DNA of 7,347 nt from Cyanobacteriota bacterium (GTDB taxonomy: Bacteria > Cyanobacteriota > Cyanobacteriia > Leptolyngbyales > Leptolyngbyaceae). The notes beneath the pieces are model-generated. The model did no database searches and was not told the DNA's origin. It worked only from the letters and a program-made list of their open reading frames with translations. The position numbers and the translations under genes were made by a program. Shown one piece after another: positions 7,166-7,347 of the stretch. How positions within the stretch are numbered: the first letter of the stretch is position 1; every line of letters begins with the position of its first letter. Location: assembly GCA_027482985.1 (NCBI GenBank), contig JAIXVO010000087.1, forward strand, positions 1 through 7,347, in the 5' to 3' direction.

Positions 7166-7240
7166 AAAAAGCCGATCTGGGCGGGCAAGATGCCCACCCC
7201 ACGAGAGATTGCAGCGATGGGGTTTAGAGGTCGGCTTTTT
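7166..7240 (-). terminator. Terminator of the upstream gene, with a nested GC hairpin
   Basis: TCGGCTTTTT (7231-7240) and AAAAAGCCGA (7166-7175) are perfect 10-bp inverted repeats. The first arm lies inside the last codons of the upstream gene, just before its stop. On the minus-strand transcript the distal arm ends in five U residues, as in an intrinsic terminator. Nested in the loop is a second hairpin at 7179-7199, GGGTGGGCATCTTGCCCGCCC on the minus strand, which gives a 9-bp stem with one G-U pair. Because the outer repeat has A-runs and T-runs on both sides, it could also stop transcription coming from the other direction. Confidence 0.6.
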
Positions 7241-7347
7241 CGATTTCTTTGCGAATGTCATTCAAATCGATGTAGCGATCGGTGGCATTCCGGAGTTCGC
7301 GGGCAATCATACCTTCGGTGGAAACGACGGTGATATGGGTGTTTTTG
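7224..7347 (-). CDS. C-terminal 40 residues of an unidentified protein (partial)
   Basis: The minus strand is open from the window edge to TAA at 7224-7226. It ends with the residues ITVVSTEGMIARELR, then DRYIDLNDIRKEIEKADL. The pattern is a short beta strand followed by an acidic/basic helix, typical of a soluble protein's C-terminus. The codon use and the terminator placed right at its end argue that it is a real gene. I do not recognise the family. The 5' part lies outside the window. It is transcribed in the same direction as leuA and lies upstream of it. Confidence 0.65.
   Translation of the reverse strand, partial: KNTHITVVSTEGMIARELRNATDRYIDLNDIRKEIEKADL

Noticed and set aside
6008..7333. 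A 441-codon open frame on the plus strand opposite leuA
   Set aside because: It is a shadow of leuA: its product is rich in Arg, His and Pro with no recognisable domain, while the opposite strand encodes a complete LeuA.

Overview
The window is cyanobacterial chromosome. The HIP1 octamer GCGATCGC recurs more than ten times in 7.3 kb (for example at 422, 955, 1443, 2404 and 2441). The LeuA and the PAS/HEINNP histidine kinase also look cyanobacterial. All intact genes lie on the minus strand; only transposase remnants at the left edge lie on the plus strand.

Layout, left to right. Positions 1-306 hold the tails of two different transposases. An IS5-type C-terminus (1-84) is followed by the decayed C-terminus of an IS4-type transposase (121-306). 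Positions 368-751 carry a small uncharacterised protein. Positions 808-927 are a broken N-terminal remnant of an Rpn/DUF4351-type (PD-(D/E)XK) gene with an internal stop. Then come three minus-strand genes in transcription order 5175 to 1038: a probable GAF-like protein of 246 aa, a PAS histidine kinase of 481 aa, and a double-AAA Cdc48-like ATPase of 608 aa. The two gaps between them are both 62 bp, and together they look like an operon. Next is leuA (5381-7012, 2-isopropylmalate synthase), a complete 543-aa enzyme with its leucine-sensing C-terminal domain. Positions 7224-7347 are the last 40 codons of an unidentified gene, separated from leuA by an elaborate inverted-repeat terminator and a degenerate palindromic repeat.

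How the genes may work together. leuA is ordinary leucine biosynthesis and probably has its own promoter, since a terminator lies upstream. The sensor-like protein, kinase and AAA+ unfoldase may form a signalling unit, but no response regulator is visible and the link rests on gene order alone. The most notable non-coding signal is the 5' leader of the GAF-like gene. A 10-bp perfect inverted repeat encloses a 6-bp hairpin, and its proximal arm overlaps the Shine-Dalgarno sequence. I found no CRISPR array, tRNA or rRNA.
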